Assembly: GCF_900101875.1 (NCBI RefSeq)
Contig: NZ_FNAI01000009.1
Location: forward strand, 240,989 to 304,988
Source: Mucilaginibacter pineti
GTDB lineage: Bacteria; Bacteroidota; Bacteroidia; Sphingobacteriales; Sphingobacteriaceae
Length of the DNA stretch: 64,000 bases
Reading direction: 5' to 3'
The notes under the pieces are model-generated. The model made no database searches, was not told where the DNA came from, and saw nothing but the letters and a program-made list of their open reading frames with translations. Made by a program: the position numbers and the translations under genes. This document shows, piece after piece, positions 62,687 through 64,000 of this stretch (position 1 is the first letter of the stretch; the number at the start of each line of letters is the position of its first letter).

Positions 62687-62690
62687 TTAA

Positions 62691-62724
62691 AAAATGCCCC
62701 GTTAAACAACGGGGCATTTTTTTT
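62691..62724 (+). terminator. Terminator of the pseudouridine synthase gene
   Basis: AAAATGCCCCGTT pairs perfectly with AACGGGGCATTTT around an AAAC loop, followed by further T residues, just after the stop codon. Confidence 0.92.
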
Positions 62725-62764
62725 GTCAATTTTACTACCTTGCATATTATAACATAATACCAAT

Positions 62765-63907
62765 ATGAAGAAAGTTCTTTTGATGATAGCGTTGTTAAGC
62801 CCCTTGCTTAGCTCCGCACAAAATAAATCCAATAAAAAAACAGGGCCTAAAACCTACGACCTGGTGGTGGGTACCTATACCACGGGTAAAAGTAAAGGCA
62901 TTGTTGTTTATCGTTTTTATGTAGAGAGCGGTAAACTGGCCTACCTGAGCGAAATTGACGATGTAACCAATCCATCGTACCTAACTGTTAGCAAGAACAA
63001 TCATTTTATATATGCGGTTAATGAATTGCCCAAGGGCGAAGTAAGCGCGTTTTCTTTCGATGCTAAAACCGGTAAAATGGCTTTCATCAACAAGCAATCA
63101 TCCGCAGGGGCCGATCCATGTTATATTGCTGTAGATAAGGACCAGAAAAATGCTTTGGTGGCCAACTACTCCAGCGGTACGGTTGCCGTGCTGCCCATTA
63201 ATAAAGATGGTTCATTGGGTGCCGCCATACAAACCATAAAAGGCGAAGGCAGCGGACCAAATAAAGACAGGCAGGCATCGGCCCATGCACACATGTCGGC
63301 CTTTTCGCCCGATGAAAAATATGTGTTTTATAATGATTTAGGTACCGATAAGGTAAACATATTCCGTTACCACGCGGGCAAGGAAGTTCCGCTTGTTCCG
63401 GCCGATCCGGCATCGGTAAGTGTTGAGGCGGGAGCAGGCCCAAGGCACATTGATTTTTCGGCAGATAAAAAACATGCTTACCTGTTAACAGAAATGGGCT
63501 CATCTGTTGTGATGTATGATTATAACAACGGCAAGCTCACCCAAAAGCAGGTAATTACCATGCTGCCCGATGGCTTTAAAGGCCAAACAGGCGCGGCGGC
63601 AATCCATGTATCGCCGGATGGCCGTTTCCTTTACGCATCTAACCGGTTAGAAACCAACGAAATTGTGGTATACGGTATAAACCAGGAAAACGGGATGCTT
63701 ACGTTTGTGCAGCGCCAATCGAGCTATGGCAAAAACCCGCGCGATTTCGCTATAGACCCAACAGGCAAGTTCATGATTGTAGCCAATCAAAACAGCGACA
63801 ATATGTACGTTTTCCGGATAGATCAAAGCTCCGGTCGCATTTCCCAAACCGGCATCAAGATAGACATCGGTAACCCCGTTTGTTTGAAGTTTGTACCCTC
63901 TGAATAA
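62765..63907 (+). CDS. Lactonase family protein (6-phosphogluconolactonase/YbhE-like), secreted
   Basis: 380 residues. Signal peptide ending LLSSAQ, then a seven-bladed propeller: VVGTYTTGKSKGIVVYRF, DDVTNPSYLTVSKNNHFIYA, GADPCYIAVDKDQKNALVANY, AHAHMSAFSPDEKYVFYNDL, GAGPRHIDFSADKKHAYLLTE, AAIHVSPDGRFLYASNR and GKNPRDFAIDPTGKFMIVAN. This family includes E. coli Pgl and muconate cycloisomerase-like lactonases. Export makes a periplasmic sugar lactone the more likely substrate. The stop codon is directly joined to a tandem repeat. Confidence 0.92.
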   Translation: MKKVLLMIALLSPLLSSAQNKSNKKTGPKTYDLVVGTYTTGKSKGIVVYRFYVESGKLAYLSEIDDVTNPSYLTVSKNNHFIYAVNELPKGEVSAFSFDAKTGKMAFINKQSSAGADPCYIAVDKDQKNALVANYSSGTVAVLPINKDGSLGAAIQTIKGEGSGPNKDRQASAHAHMSAFSPDEKYVFYNDLGTDKVNIFRYHAGKEVPLVPADPASVSVEAGAGPRHIDFSADKKHAYLLTEMGSSVVMYDYNNGKLTQKQVITMLPDGFKGQTGAAAIHVSPDGRFLYASNRLETNEIVVYGINQENGMLTFVQRQSSYGKNPRDFAIDPTGKFMIVANQNSDNMYVFRIDQSSGRISQTGIKIDIGNPVCLKFVPSE

Positions 63908-64000
63908 GGTGAAAGGTGAAAGGTGAAAGGTGAAAGGTGAAAGGTGAAAGGTGAAAGGTGAAAGGTGAAAGGTGAAAGGTGAAAGGTGAAAGGTGAAAGG
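63908..64000 (+). repeat. Heptanucleotide (GGTGAAA) tandem repeat reaching the window end
   Basis: Thirteen full GGTGAAA units plus a GG, starting directly after the lactonase stop codon (63905-63907). The copies appear perfect. It continues beyond the window, so total length is unknown. Confidence 0.97.

Noticed and set aside
63908..64000. CRISPR or telomere-like array
   Set aside because: A pure 7-bp repeat with no spacers; it is a microsatellite.

Overview
The window looks like a chromosome segment of a Bacteroidota bacterium of the Sphingobacteriaceae, most like Mucilaginibacter or Pedobacter. The genus is an inference from overall gene content; no rRNA or marker tree is available here. 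Supporting signs are three SusC/SusD-type loci (one only partly in the window), two ECF sigma/FecR pairs, TAnnTTTG-type -7 promoter boxes, near absence of Shine-Dalgarno sequences, many lipoprotein signal peptides, a PafA-type phosphatase and moderate GC.

Layout. 1-0.9 kb: end of a SusD gene. 1-4.4 kb: LD-carboxypeptidase, methionyl-tRNA synthetase (metG) and tRNA-Arg(CCU). 4.5-12.9 kb: an accessory stretch of small regulators (two Crp/Fnr proteins, one HxlR) beside SDR oxidoreductases, a glyoxalase-fold protein, an NADP-binding protein and a DyP peroxidase. It also holds dispersed terminator-like repeats and a frameshifted small gene. 12.9-17.6 kb: secreted subtilase, lipoprotein, GDSL hydrolase and GH29 fucosidase. 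17.8-22.8 kb: a LytS/LytTR-type two-component system divergent from an erythromycin-esterase-like protein and an amidohydrolase. 22.8-26.7 kb: an AhpD-like protein, then a PhnZ-like HD oxygenase divergent from a DUF5690 transporter and a TIGR03364-type FAD oxidoreductase, which together look like an organophosphonate-type catabolic locus. 26.8-38.3 kb, all minus strand: ECF sigma, FecR, then SusC, SusD, PKD lipoprotein, GH16, GH30 and a seven-haem cytochrome c. This is a beta-glucan (laminarin-like) utilisation locus. 38.9-45.6 kb, plus strand: a second ECF sigma, FecR, SusC, SusD set whose susC carries a 1-base frameshift. 45.7-49 kb: trpE, trpG and trpC behind a ribosome-mediated attenuator with a Trp-Trp leader peptide. 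49-54 kb: small membrane and TPR proteins, DinB, PafA phosphatase and a ThiE-like protein, interspersed with palindromic repeats. 54.4-57.8 kb: YoeB/YefM toxin-antitoxin and uvrA. 58.0-60.1 kb: an AT-rich three-gene cassette of unknown function between exact 99-bp direct repeats. 60-64 kb: lytic transglycosylase, an rRNA pseudouridine synthase with a long repetitive N-terminal tail, a lactonase-family protein, and a heptanucleotide tandem repeat running off the window end.

The observations most worth following are the three-gene cassette with 99-bp direct repeats, the FNR-type operator pair beside a Crp/Fnr gene whose recognition helix matches it, the trp attenuator, the compact HD/DUF5690/FAD locus, and the cytochrome appended to the glucan locus. 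All functional calls rest on motif recognition by eye; no database search was possible.
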